Origin: an uncultured Bacilli bacterium
GTDB taxonomy: Bacteria; Bacillota_I; Bacilli_A; RF39; UBA660
Length of the DNA: 13,541 nt
Assembly (NCBI GenBank): GCA_934162285.1
Contig: CAKPHY010000030.1
Span: 1 to 13,541, forward strand
Direction: 5' to 3'
Shown here: piece by piece, positions 6,444-13,493 of the stretch
Layout of the letters: each line of letters opens with the position of its first letter
How positions within the stretch are numbered: the first letter of the stretch is position 1
Notes under the pieces: generated by a model
What the model was told of the DNA's origin: nothing
The model's database searches: none
Seen by the model: the letters and a program-made list of their open reading frames with translations, nothing else
Program-made: the position numbers and the translations under genes

Positions 6444-8516
6444 CGATTTAGAATGTTTTTCTTCTAAATTCGGATTATCTTGAAAATATTCACGAGGATT
6501 TGCTAAAATCTGGGATCTAATCATAGGTGAACAACGTAAGTGTTCTAAATCAAAATTATAAGGTAATTTCAAACCTTCTAAAGTTTCTAAAGAGCTAATA
6601 TCTAATTCCCCAGCTAAGCTTTGAGGCAAAACTAAACCTTTAGCACTCTTTAAAGAACAAAATCTAACGTCACCTTCAATGCATTTAGGTAAAACTAACC
6701 CCTCAGCATACTCTATAGAATTTAAGTATAAACTATCACCTATATAAACTGGTAAAGTTAAATCATCAATCGTTTCTAAAGTACTTAAATCAACTACCCA
6801 AGTAACTTCTTTAGGAAATTTTATTCCTTTAGCACTTCTTAAAAAATCTAAATTTAAATCTTTACCTATAAATTCAGGTAAAACAAGTTCTGTAGCGTGA
6901 CTTAAAGAGTTCATATCTAAATTACCTCCAACTGTTTGAGGCATTTTCAAACCATCAGCACTTAATAATGAATTTAAAGACAAACTTCCACCTACTTTAT
7001 TAGGTAATATTAAATTATCAGCAGATATTATTTCATTTAAAAGTAAATCCCCACCTACTCTTTTAGGTAACTTAAGATTTCTAGTTGAAGTTAAAGATCT
7101 TAAACCCAAACTGCCACCAACAACTTCTGGCAAAATTAATTTTTTAAAATATTGCAAGCTGTTTAATAATAAATCGCCTTCAATATACATAGGTAAAACT
7201 AATTCATTAATACGAGTATAAGACTCATCAAAAACTAAACTATCAGCTAAAACTTTAAATTTTGATGGATTTTCAAAATATTCATCGCTTGATAAAGCAA
7301 TTTGATCAGGTGAAATATTAAAAATAAGTGAATAGTCTTTTTTCTTGTCACGTTTATTTTTAATAGTATCTACACGAGGATCTTTATTAAAACCAAAACC
7401 TTCAATAATATCATCAATTTCATATAAGAAACGAAGTTCAGAAATAGAAAGTTCAATATTATTTTTATCTTTATTTTCAATCGTTGATAACAATTGCATA
7501 TTTTTTTCTTTTATTAAATAATGCGAAAAATCAGGAAATTCTTGAATTTTAGCTTTTAAAACATCTATCATCTCTGGTTCGATATTTTGATTTTTGGCAA
7601 TTCCTCTGATTTCAAGAATTTTATCTTTACCATCCATTCTAATAGCAAGACGTGGTACTTTAGCTTCACCATTTTCATCTAAAGAATAATAGATATAAAA
7701 ATCACCAGTTTCTAACTGTGTCTTAGCAAAATTATCACTTACAGCTGTACACCAATCAGTATAATAATTTTGTATTGAAGCTCGAAGTTTTTTATAATCA
7801 CTACCCTGTAAATATTTTACCCACGTACCAGAAGTTGTAAAACTCTTAAGGGATACTAATTTCTGAGCAATTTCATACTCATATAAAGCTTTAAAGTTAC
7901 CCGAACCAAGAGCATCTTTTATTTTAGCTTCACCATGTCTGTTTTTTAAATAGTCATTCATCAAATTAACAGCTCCAATAACAGATTCTCGATCAAGCAT
8001 TGGAAAGGGATAAGTAGTTGTCTTATCACGTTTTGAAAATTTACCAGTTTCGCTATTGTATTTTCCTAAAGTAAGCAAACCTTGAAATACCCAATATTTT
8101 TCCCACATAGCCATTTTTTTACCAACTTCATCATAAAGAAAAAAATCAATCCAGTAATCAAGTGTAATCTGTTGATCTTCGATTACTCTTTTAGTTATTT
8201 CTGAACGCAAACTATCAGTTAAATGAATATTATTTCTATCAGCTCTTAAAACGTTTTGAAAATAAGATTCAGGAATATTTTCAGGTTTTATAACATAAAG
8301 CTCATGATAAAAATTTTTAAGCAATTTTTCACCAGTTTTAGTAGAATGATTCCTTACACGTTCATGTAATTCTTCTAATTTTTCAAAATAAGCTATTAAA
8401 CGTGCTCTTTTTTTAAATGAAACACCAGAAGCATTTAAAACTTTTTCACTATTATGTAAATTAGTATATAAATGTGCAATCATATCGATCCACATTTCTC
8501 TTTCTTGATTATCCAT
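6438..8516 (-). CDS. Unknown protein: WCTA/GDFY module plus 21-residue solenoid repeats
   Basis: 692 residues, no signal peptide or membrane segment, probably cytoplasmic. Residues 1-250 are mainly helical and charged. A conserved-looking module follows: YTDWCTA (252-258), GDFYIYYSLDENG (271-283), VPRLAIRM (287-294), EIRGIAKNQNIE (302-313), and ELRFLYEIDDIIEGFGF (360-376) just before DPR. Residues 439-648 are ten 21-residue units of the form LxLPxxVGGxLxLxSLxSAxx, then a partial unit from 649. This is a leucine-rich-type solenoid suited to protein binding. From memory, proteins with this module and 'SAEGLKLPE-VGG' repeats are annotated hypothetical in Patescibacteria; this is unverified. The WC...GdFY...PRxAI pattern is loosely reminiscent of PcfJ-like proteins. 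ATG at 8516 follows AAGGA. It lies between pgk and prs on the same strand. Function unknown. Confidence 0.85.
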   Translation of the reverse strand: MDNQEREMWIDMIAHLYTNLHNSEKVLNASGVSFKKRARLIAYFEKLEELHERVRNHSTKTGEKLLKNFYHELYVIKPENIPESYFQNVLRADRNNIHLTDSLRSEITKRVIEDQQITLDYWIDFFLYDEVGKKMAMWEKYWVFQGLLTLGKYNSETGKFSKRDKTTTYPFPMLDRESVIGAVNLMNDYLKNRHGEAKIKDALGSGNFKALYEYEIAQKLVSLKSFTTSGTWVKYLQGSDYKKLRASIQNYYTDWCTAVSDNFAKTQLETGDFYIYYSLDENGEAKVPRLAIRMDGKDKILEIRGIAKNQNIEPEMIDVLKAKIQEFPDFSHYLIKEKNMQLLSTIENKDKNNIELSISELRFLYEIDDIIEGFGFNKDPRVDTIKNKRDKKKDYSLIFNISPDQIALSSDEYFENPSKFKVLADSLVFDESYTRINELVLPMYIEGDLLLNSLQYFKKLILPEVVGGSLGLRSLTSTRNLKLPKRVGGDLLLNEIISADNLILPNKVGGSLSLNSLLSADGLKMPQTVGGNLDMNSLSHATELVLPEFIGKDLNLDFLRSAKGIKFPKEVTWVVDLSTLETIDDLTLPVYIGDSLYLNSIEYAEGLVLPKCIEGDVRFCSLKSAKGLVLPQSLAGELDISSLETLEGLKLPYNFDLEHLRCSPMIRSQILANPREYFQDNPNLEEKHSKSL
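6573..7202 (-). repeat. Ten 63-base coding repeats (21-residue solenoid units)
   Basis: The minus-strand reading shows ten consecutive 21-residue units with no indels, each beginning LxLP or a close variant and carrying V/I-G-G at positions 7-9 and SL/SA near positions 15-19. The DNA copies are well diverged, so this is an old protein repeat under selection rather than a recent tandem duplication. The seventh unit (IKFPKEVTWVVDL...) has lost the glycine pair. Confidence 0.9.
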
Positions 8517-8536
8517 ATTTCACTATCCTTAATTTA

Positions 8537-8542
8537 ATTTTA
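8537..8542 (-). promoter_or_regulatory. Possible extended -10 for the repeat-protein gene
   Basis: On the minus strand TG-T-TAAAAT occurs about 21 bases before the ATG at 8516 and just after the pgk terminator. The -35 region is only T-rich with no clear hexamer. This would let the repeat-protein gene be transcribed separately from the glycolytic operon. Confidence 0.35.
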
Positions 8543-8554
8543 ACATATTAAAAA

Positions 8555-8578
8555 CAAATAAAAAAGGGATTAACCCTT
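8555..8578 (-). terminator. Terminator of the glycolytic operon, after pgk
   Basis: On the minus strand AAGGG and CCCTT pair around a 5-base loop (TTAAT), followed by TTTTTATTTG. The stem can extend by AAA/TTT after one mismatch. The pgk stop codon TAA runs into the upstream arm. The stem is short but well placed before the next gene. Confidence 0.65.
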
Positions 8579-9743
8579 ATTTATCATCAATAATTTCTAT
8601 ACCAGGAAGTTTTTTACCTTCTAACAATTCTAAAGAAGCACCACCACCAGTAGAAATATGACTAAATTTATTTTTATATCCCATTTTAATAACAGCTGCT
8701 GCCGTATCACCACCACCAACAACGGTATAAGCAGAAGTACTAGCTATTATTTCACATAAAGCTTTAGTTCCTTTAGAAAAATGTTCTAACTCACTATAAC
8801 CAACCGGACCATTCCATACAATTGTCTTAGATTTTAAAAGATAAGACTTAAAAAGTTCTATTGTTTTAGGACCAATATCTAATCCTATTCCCTTTATTTC
8901 ATCTAAAACTGAATATTGAACATCATCACTTATACTAGAAGCACATACGTGATCAACAGGTAATATTATTTTATTAGAATATTTATTTAACATCTCTGAA
9001 GCAAAATCTAAAGACTCACTATCTAAAAGAGAAGAACCAATATCTTTTCCTAAAGCTTTCAAAAATGTATAAGCCATTCCGCCACCTATTAATAAATAAT
9101 CAGCTTTTTCTACTAATTCTTTAATAACACCAATTTTATCACTTACTTTAGCTCCACCTAAAATAACCGTAAATGGACGAGCAGGATCATTTAAAACTGG
9201 CCAAAAAGCTTTTAATTCTTTTTCAACCAAAAAGCCAACACCACTTGGTAAATGAGAAGCTATTCCAACATTAGAAGCATGAGCACGATGGCTTGTACCA
9301 AAAGCATCATTAATAAAAATATCTCCTAGAGAAGCCCAATACGCTCCTAAAGATTGATCATTACCACTTTCTTTTTTTCCATCTAAATCTTCATAACGTG
9401 TGTTTTGAACTAATAAAACTTCACCAATTTTTAAAGATTCAACATAACTTTCTAAATTTCTAGTAGTTGGTGCAAAAATAACATCTTTATGCAACAATTC
9501 ACTTAAACGTTTAGCAACTACTTCTAAATTATTTTTAGATTTATCACTTTCTTCTTTAATACGTCCAAGATGCGAAAGTAAAATAACTTTAGCATTGTGA
9601 GATAAAGCATAATTAATCGTTTCTAAACTTTCAACAATACGATTATCATCTTTAATAATTCCATCTTTTATTGGAACATTAAAATCAACACGAATTATCA
9701 CTTTTTTATTATTTAAATCAAAATCTTTAATCGTTTTTTTCAT
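8577..9743 (-). CDS. pgk: Phosphoglycerate kinase
   Basis: Cytoplasmic glycolytic enzyme that transfers the acyl phosphate of 1,3-bisphosphoglycerate to ADP (EC 2.7.2.3), the step after GapA. Motifs: RVDFNVP (18-24), SHLGR (57-61), NDAFGTSHRAHAS (145-157), GGAKVSDKI (196-204), GPVGYSELEHFSKGT (312-326) and the nucleotide-binding VVGGGDTAAA (341-350). At 388 residues it is close to the usual 390-395. Its ATG lies inside the end of the pilin-like gene (17-base overlap). Only a weak GGA 11 bases upstream could act as a ribosome site, so its translation is probably coupled to that gene. It is the last gene of the operon and ends in a terminator. Confidence 0.97.
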   Translation of the reverse strand: MKKTIKDFDLNNKKVIIRVDFNVPIKDGIIKDDNRIVESLETINYALSHNAKVILLSHLGRIKEESDKSKNNLEVVAKRLSELLHKDVIFAPTTRNLESYVESLKIGEVLLVQNTRYEDLDGKKESGNDQSLGAYWASLGDIFINDAFGTSHRAHASNVGIASHLPSGVGFLVEKELKAFWPVLNDPARPFTVILGGAKVSDKIGVIKELVEKADYLLIGGGMAYTFLKALGKDIGSSLLDSESLDFASEMLNKYSNKIILPVDHVCASSISDDVQYSVLDEIKGIGLDIGPKTIELFKSYLLKSKTIVWNGPVGYSELEHFSKGTKALCEIIASTSAYTVVGGGDTAAAVIKMGYKNKFSHISTGGGASLELLEGKKLPGIEIIDDK

Positions 9744-10080
9744 TAAAATTACATTCCATTTTATAAGATAAATCAGTATTTATCGTAACTTTTACTTCTT
9801 TAGTATCGTAACTTTTAGAAGGTAAAAGTCCTTCATAAGCTAAAGTATCCAATTTAATATTAATTGTATCTCCAGCTCTTTTAAAATTAGGAATATCTCC
9901 TTTCTTCATTGCTAGGTAAGTTTCACTTGCAAAAATAGCATCACTACAAAGCTCTTCGTTTTCACGATTTTTATCCGTCGATTGAATTATAATAGGTACT
10001 GTTACAATTGAAACTAATGCAATTACAATTATTACACCAATTGCTTCTATCAATGTAAAACCATTTTTGTTCTTTTTCAT
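9727..10080 (-). CDS. Type IV pilin-like protein with class III signal peptide
   Basis: 117 residues. The N-terminus MKKNKNG-FTLIE is a prepilin peptidase site: cleavage after Gly7 would give mature Phe1 and Glu5. A hydrophobic helix follows (residues 13-34), with Pro29 at mature position 22, the conserved proline of type IV pilins. The soluble part has just two cysteines, Cys45 and Cys110, which could form a disulfide. The protein would sit in the membrane and be assembled into a pilus or pseudopilus by a machinery not present in this window. The start ATG overlaps the gapA stop (TAATG), and the 3' end overlaps pgk by 17 bases. A site TTAGGA lies in the end of gapA. It could be a ComG- or PilA-type pilin, and the subtype cannot be told. 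Its place inside a glycolytic operon is odd. Confidence 0.88.
   Translation of the reverse strand: MKKNKNGFTLIEAIGVIIVIALVSIVTVPIIIQSTDKNRENEELCSDAIFASETYLAMKKGDIPNFKRAGDTINIKLDTLAYEGLLPSKSYDTKEVKVTINTDLSYKMECNFNEKND
9755..9757 (-). promoter_or_regulatory. Weak ribosome site of pgk inside the pilin gene
   Basis: The only Shine-Dalgarno-like bases before the pgk ATG are GGA, 11 bases upstream, within the pilin-like gene's codons for Met-Glu. For a highly expressed enzyme this is poor and suggests reinitiation or coupling to translation of the pilin-like gene. Confidence 0.4.
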
Positions 10081-11084
10081 TATTTATTTCCTAAATATTC
10101 AGCAACACGAACCATCTGGGCACTATAACCCATCTCATTGTCATACCACGCAACAACTTTTACTAATTGTTTGCCATTATCATCTAAAACATTAGTTAAC
10201 AAACCATCTACTAAAGCTCCTAAATGTGAACCAATAATATCACTAGAAACAATAGGATCATATGTAATTTGAATTGTTTCATTTTGATTATTTTCAAAAG
10301 CTTTATTTAATTCTTCTATTGTAACATTTTTCTTTAATTCTAAAGTCAAATCAACTATTGAACCCGTAGTTGTTGGAACCCTTAAAGCACCACCAGCCAT
10401 TTTACCTTTTAATTGAGGTAAAACTAACCCAATAGCAGTCGCTGCTCCAGTTGATGAAGGAACAATATTAGCAGCTCCAGCGCGACCACGACGTGCCATA
10501 TGCCCCTTTTTATGAGCAATATCTAATATTGATTGATCATTGGTATACGCATGAACAGTTGTCATAAAACCTCTTTCAATTCCAAATTCACGATCAATAA
10601 TATTAAGAACAGGTGCTAAGCAATTAGTAGTACAACTAGCAGCACTTATAACTTCTTCTGTTCCATCTAAAATATTTTCATTTACATTATAAACAATTGT
10701 TTTAAGATCACCTTTAGCTGGTGCAGAAATAATAACCTTACGAGCTCCAGCCTTTATATGAGCCATAGCTTTTTCTTTATCAGTAAATTTACCAGTACAT
10801 TCAAAAACTTCATCAATTTCAAGTTCTTTCCAAGGCAAATTAGCCGGATCCATCTCAGCAAAAACACGAATTTTACGATTGCCTACAATTAAATATTCGC
10901 CTTCATAACTAATTTCATTCACACGATAAGTACGATGTGAAGTATCATATTTTAATAAATATGCAAGTTGAGCTGGATCAGTTAAATCATTAATTGCTAC
11001 AACTTCAAAGTTAGGATTTTCTTCCATTATTCTAAAAACTAAACGCCCTATTCTTCCAAATCCATTAATTGCTACTTTTATCAT
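10080..11084 (-). CDS. gapA: Glyceraldehyde-3-phosphate dehydrogenase, glycolytic type
   Basis: Oxidises glyceraldehyde 3-phosphate with NAD and phosphate to 1,3-bisphosphoglycerate (EC 1.2.1.12). From the preferred ATG it has 334 residues, the normal length. Motifs: INGFGRIGR (6-14), INDLTD (31-36) with Asp33 fitting NAD preference, the active site SAASCTTNC (147-155) with nucleophile Cys151, His178 in TTVHAYTNDQ, and WYDNEMGYS near the C-terminus. The frame extends 12 codons upstream to a GTG, but AGGAGG sits 9 bases before ATG 11084 and the N-terminus MIKVAINGFG is canonical. It is preceded by the uridine kinase-like gene (13-base gap) and followed by the pilin-like gene with a 1-base overlap. 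Confidence 0.97.
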   Translation of the reverse strand: MIKVAINGFGRIGRLVFRIMEENPNFEVVAINDLTDPAQLAYLLKYDTSHRTYRVNEISYEGEYLIVGNRKIRVFAEMDPANLPWKELEIDEVFECTGKFTDKEKAMAHIKAGARKVIISAPAKGDLKTIVYNVNENILDGTEEVISAASCTTNCLAPVLNIIDREFGIERGFMTTVHAYTNDQSILDIAHKKGHMARRGRAGAANIVPSSTGAATAIGLVLPQLKGKMAGGALRVPTTTGSIVDLTLELKKNVTIEELNKAFENNQNETIQITYDPIVSSDIIGSHLGALVDGLLTNVLDDNGKQLVKVVAWYDNEMGYSAQMVRVAEYLGNK

Positions 11085-11093
11085 ATAATCTAT

Positions 11094-11099
11094 CCTCCT
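11094..11099 (-). promoter_or_regulatory. Shine-Dalgarno of gapA overlapping the upstream stop
   Basis: AGGAGG lies 9 bases before ATG 11084. The TAG stop codon of the uridine kinase-like gene (11100-11098) overlaps this site, which ties the two genes closely. The site excludes the longer GTG-initiated form of gapA. Confidence 0.8.
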
Positions 11100-12759
11100 A
11101 TTCGTAACAACTTCCACCAATAAATTCTCTTAACACAGAACCAATTGGAACTTGATCACTAGGTATTGGTAAAAAATTTCTAAGGAAATTAATTAATCTT
11201 GTTGCTTCTGGGTAAACTTCACTATCTTCTGGAACTGAAAAAAGTAAAGGTTCAGCATAAATTTTTAAAATACCTATTTCATAAATCATTGCTGAATTAA
11301 CAATCGCATCAGCTGTATCTTGATAAGGAAAAATATATTTCTCCTCACCATCACGAATTTTTGACCAACGCTTTAAAGTTTCTTCAGCCGTATAACCACG
11401 AGTACGACTATCGCGAACCATTCTTCTTAACTTTCGTGTATCACTCGTATGAATATGATTATGATCATCAATATTAAGTTGAGTAAGTGGACTAATATAA
11501 ATTTTAAATTTATTTTTCTTTTCAATTACTGAAGTCAATTCATCATTTAAAGCATGTAATCCTTCAATAATAACAATTTCATTTTCTTTTAAAGACATAG
11601 TTTTACCATTATATTCTCTTTTTCCAGTAACAAAATTAAATGTTGGTAAATTAATCTTTTCACCTTTTAATAATTTAGACAAATCTTTATTAAATAATTT
11701 CAAATCAATTGCTTCAATACATTCAAAATCATAATCACCATTTTCATCTTTAGGCGTATCTTCACGATTAACATAATAATCATCAATTCCTAAAGGATGA
11801 GTTTTAATTCCAAGACTTTCTAAATATACTTGTAATTTTTTAGCAGTGGTCGTTTTTCCACTAGATGAAGGTCCTGCTATTAGGATTACCTTAATATCAT
11901 TTTTGGATTCATAAATTTGATCAGCAATTCTTGACAATTGACTATCATAATGAGCTTCTGCCAAACGTACTAAATGACCATAGTCGCCATTAGAAACAGC
12001 TTCATTTAAATCAGCAGCATTAGTAACGCCAATATTTTTACCCCACTTTGTATAATTTAAAAACTCGTTAAAAAGTCTTTTATGATGAATATAATCAAGA
12101 GTGTATTCAGGATTATAAACAGTTGGAGCACTCAAAACAAAACCATTATCTTTTATATATGTAAGCTTAAAATCATCAATTAAACCCGTAGAATTAGCTA
12201 AACTACCATAAAAATAATCATATACATCATCAATTCTACTCAAATTAACATAAGTATTGCTTATATATTTTAAAGCTTTAACCTTATCCATACGTTTTTC
12301 ATCTTTAAAATATTTAATAGCATCCTTGCGCTTTACAGTAACCATTGTAAAAATCAAATCTTCAGAAACAATATTCTTCATCTCAGAAACAATATCTTTA
12401 ACTACTTTTTGATCAATATCTACCCCGCTAATCTCACAATAAACACCTTTGTCAATTGAATGTTCAATAGCAACTGAAGCATCTAAACCAAACATTCTTC
12501 TAACAGCTAAAACAAGAATAAATTGTAAACTACGATTATATATACCATTACCAACAGTAGACGAACGATCAAAAAAATCAATTGTACATTTTTTAGTCAA
12601 TTCATTTTCTAAAGAAACAATTTCATTATCAACTTTAGCAACCAAAATTTTGTAATTAAAATACTCACTAAAACTTTCAGCAATCTCTTTAAATGTTGTT
12701 CCTGCTGGAAACTCCTTTAATATCTTACCTCGAAATGAAACTCTTACCATACGTTCCAT
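11098..12759 (-). CDS. Uridine kinase-like protein with N-terminal TGS/ThrRS-type domains
   Basis: 553 residues from the preferred ATG. The N-terminal 65 or so residues look like a TGS domain (VSFRGKILKEFPAGTTFKEIAESF). The next region, to about 240, resembles the editing-associated second domain of threonyl-tRNA synthetase (RSLQFILVLAVRRMFG, IEHSIDKGVYCEI). The C-terminal half is a P-loop kinase of the phosphoribulokinase/uridine kinase family: Walker A GPSSSGKT (296-303), GIDDYYVNR (324-332), IVIIEGLHAL (395-404) and FPYQDTADAIVNSA (477-490). Members are annotated uridine/cytidine kinase (EC 2.7.1.48, pyrimidine salvage), but the tRNA-synthetase-like extension suggests the true substrate may differ. 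ATG 12759 follows GAGGTGAT. It is the first gene of the operon with gapA, the pilin-like gene and pgk, behind a good promoter. Confidence 0.9.
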   Translation of the reverse strand: MERMVRVSFRGKILKEFPAGTTFKEIAESFSEYFNYKILVAKVDNEIVSLENELTKKCTIDFFDRSSTVGNGIYNRSLQFILVLAVRRMFGLDASVAIEHSIDKGVYCEISGVDIDQKVVKDIVSEMKNIVSEDLIFTMVTVKRKDAIKYFKDEKRMDKVKALKYISNTYVNLSRIDDVYDYFYGSLANSTGLIDDFKLTYIKDNGFVLSAPTVYNPEYTLDYIHHKRLFNEFLNYTKWGKNIGVTNAADLNEAVSNGDYGHLVRLAEAHYDSQLSRIADQIYESKNDIKVILIAGPSSSGKTTTAKKLQVYLESLGIKTHPLGIDDYYVNREDTPKDENGDYDFECIEAIDLKLFNKDLSKLLKGEKINLPTFNFVTGKREYNGKTMSLKENEIVIIEGLHALNDELTSVIEKKNKFKIYISPLTQLNIDDHNHIHTSDTRKLRRMVRDSRTRGYTAEETLKRWSKIRDGEEKYIFPYQDTADAIVNSAMIYEIGILKIYAEPLLFSVPEDSEVYPEATRLINFLRNFLPIPSDQVPIGSVLREFIGGSCYE

Positions 12760-12762
12760 TTT

Positions 12763-12770
12763 ATCACCTC
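12763..12770 (-). promoter_or_regulatory. Shine-Dalgarno fixing the kinase start
   Basis: GAGGTGAT on the minus strand lies 3 bases before ATG 12759. The frame stays open 10 codons upstream, but an upstream start would leave this site inside the coding region and would lie almost at the -10 box (12785-12780). Confidence 0.75.
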
Positions 12771-12779
12771 TATTATATA

Positions 12780-12808
12780 ATTTTACCAAAAATAAAAGAT
12801 TTTGTCAC
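12780..12808 (-). promoter_or_regulatory. Promoter of the kinase-gapA-pilin-pgk operon
   Basis: On the minus strand GTGACA (12808-12803), a 17-base spacer and TAAAAT (12785-12780), preceded by TGG to give an extended -10. Transcription would start near 12773, immediately ahead of the Shine-Dalgarno at 12770-12763, so the leader is short. No promoter-like gap exists further down the operon until after pgk. Confidence 0.55.
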
Positions 12809-12829
12809 ATCATTTTAAGTATATTTAAT
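12802..12829 (+). promoter_or_regulatory. Candidate clpP promoter
   Basis: TTGTCA (12802-12807), 16 bases, then TTTAAT (12824-12829). The start would fall near 12836, with AGGAGGG at 12853-12859 in the leader. Its -35 hexamer overlaps, on the other strand, the -35 of the glycolytic operon. I saw no CtsR (tandem AGGTCAAA-type) or CIRCE element here. Confidence 0.4.
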
Positions 12830-12864
12830 ACAATCATAAATATTCTAATATTAGGAGGGATTTT

Positions 12865-13431
12865 ATGTATACACCAGCAATAATAGAAAGAACTATAAAT
12901 GGAGAAAGAATATGTGATATCTATTCAAGACTATTAAAAGATCGCATCATTATGTTATCAGGTGAAATAGATGATAATATGGCTAACACTATTGTGTGTG
13001 AACTATTATACCTAGACTCTATCAATCACGATGATATCCAACTATATATTAACTCACCAGGTGGTTCTATTACCAGTGGAATGGCAATATATGATACAAT
13101 GAACTATATTAAAAGCAACGTTTCTACAATTTGCATAGGAATGTGTGCAAGTATGGCAGCATTTTTACTATCATCAGGAGAAAAAGGCAAAAGATTTGCA
13201 CTTGCCAACAGTGAAATAATGATCCATCAACCCCTAGGAGGAGCTAAAGGTCAAGCAACCGAAATAAAAATAGCTGCCGAAAGAATATTAAAACTTAAAG
13301 AAAAGTTAAACAAAATCTTAGCCAAAAATACAAAACAAAACATAAAAAAAATTGAAAAAGATACCGAAAGAGATAATTTCATGGATCCAATAAATGCTAA
13401 AGAATACGGATTAATTGACGAAATAATCTAG
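12865..13431 (+). CDS. clpP: ATP-dependent Clp protease proteolytic subunit
   Basis: ClpP forms the tetradecameric serine-protease chamber fed by Clp ATPases in cytoplasmic protein quality control. The 188 residues are close to the usual 190-200. The catalytic triad is visible: Ser96 in GMCASMAA (92-99), His121 in EIMIHQP (117-123) and Asp170 in DTERDNFM (166-173). The family motifs YINSPGGS (61-68) and QPLGGAKGQ (122-130) are also present. Replacement of the more usual RIMIHQPLGG...Q..DI by EIMIHQPLGGAKGQATEI is within family variation. ATG 12865 follows AGGAGGG at 5 bases. The gene is divergent from the glycolytic operon and is followed, about 60 bases later, by a strong hairpin terminator. 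No heat-shock operator is seen, so stress regulation cannot be inferred here. Confidence 0.96.
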   Translation: MYTPAIIERTINGERICDIYSRLLKDRIIMLSGEIDDNMANTIVCELLYLDSINHDDIQLYINSPGGSITSGMAIYDTMNYIKSNVSTICIGMCASMAAFLLSSGEKGKRFALANSEIMIHQPLGGAKGQATEIKIAAERILKLKEKLNKILAKNTKQNIKKIEKDTERDNFMDPINAKEYGLIDEII

Positions 13432-13493
13432 ATATAGGTTTACATTTTTCTTTTTTTTTGTTAAAATCTTGAGTTTGACAGTTGCACTATAAA

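Noticed and set aside
6573..7202. Regular 63-base repeats considered as a CRISPR-like or DNA-level tandem array
   Set aside because: The copies are diverged at the DNA level and the conservation follows codon positions of a solenoid protein. There are no identical repeats with unique spacers.
12449..12655. Plus-strand open frame of 68 codons
   Set aside because: It is a shadow of the uridine kinase-like gene in another frame, with no promoter or Shine-Dalgarno of its own.
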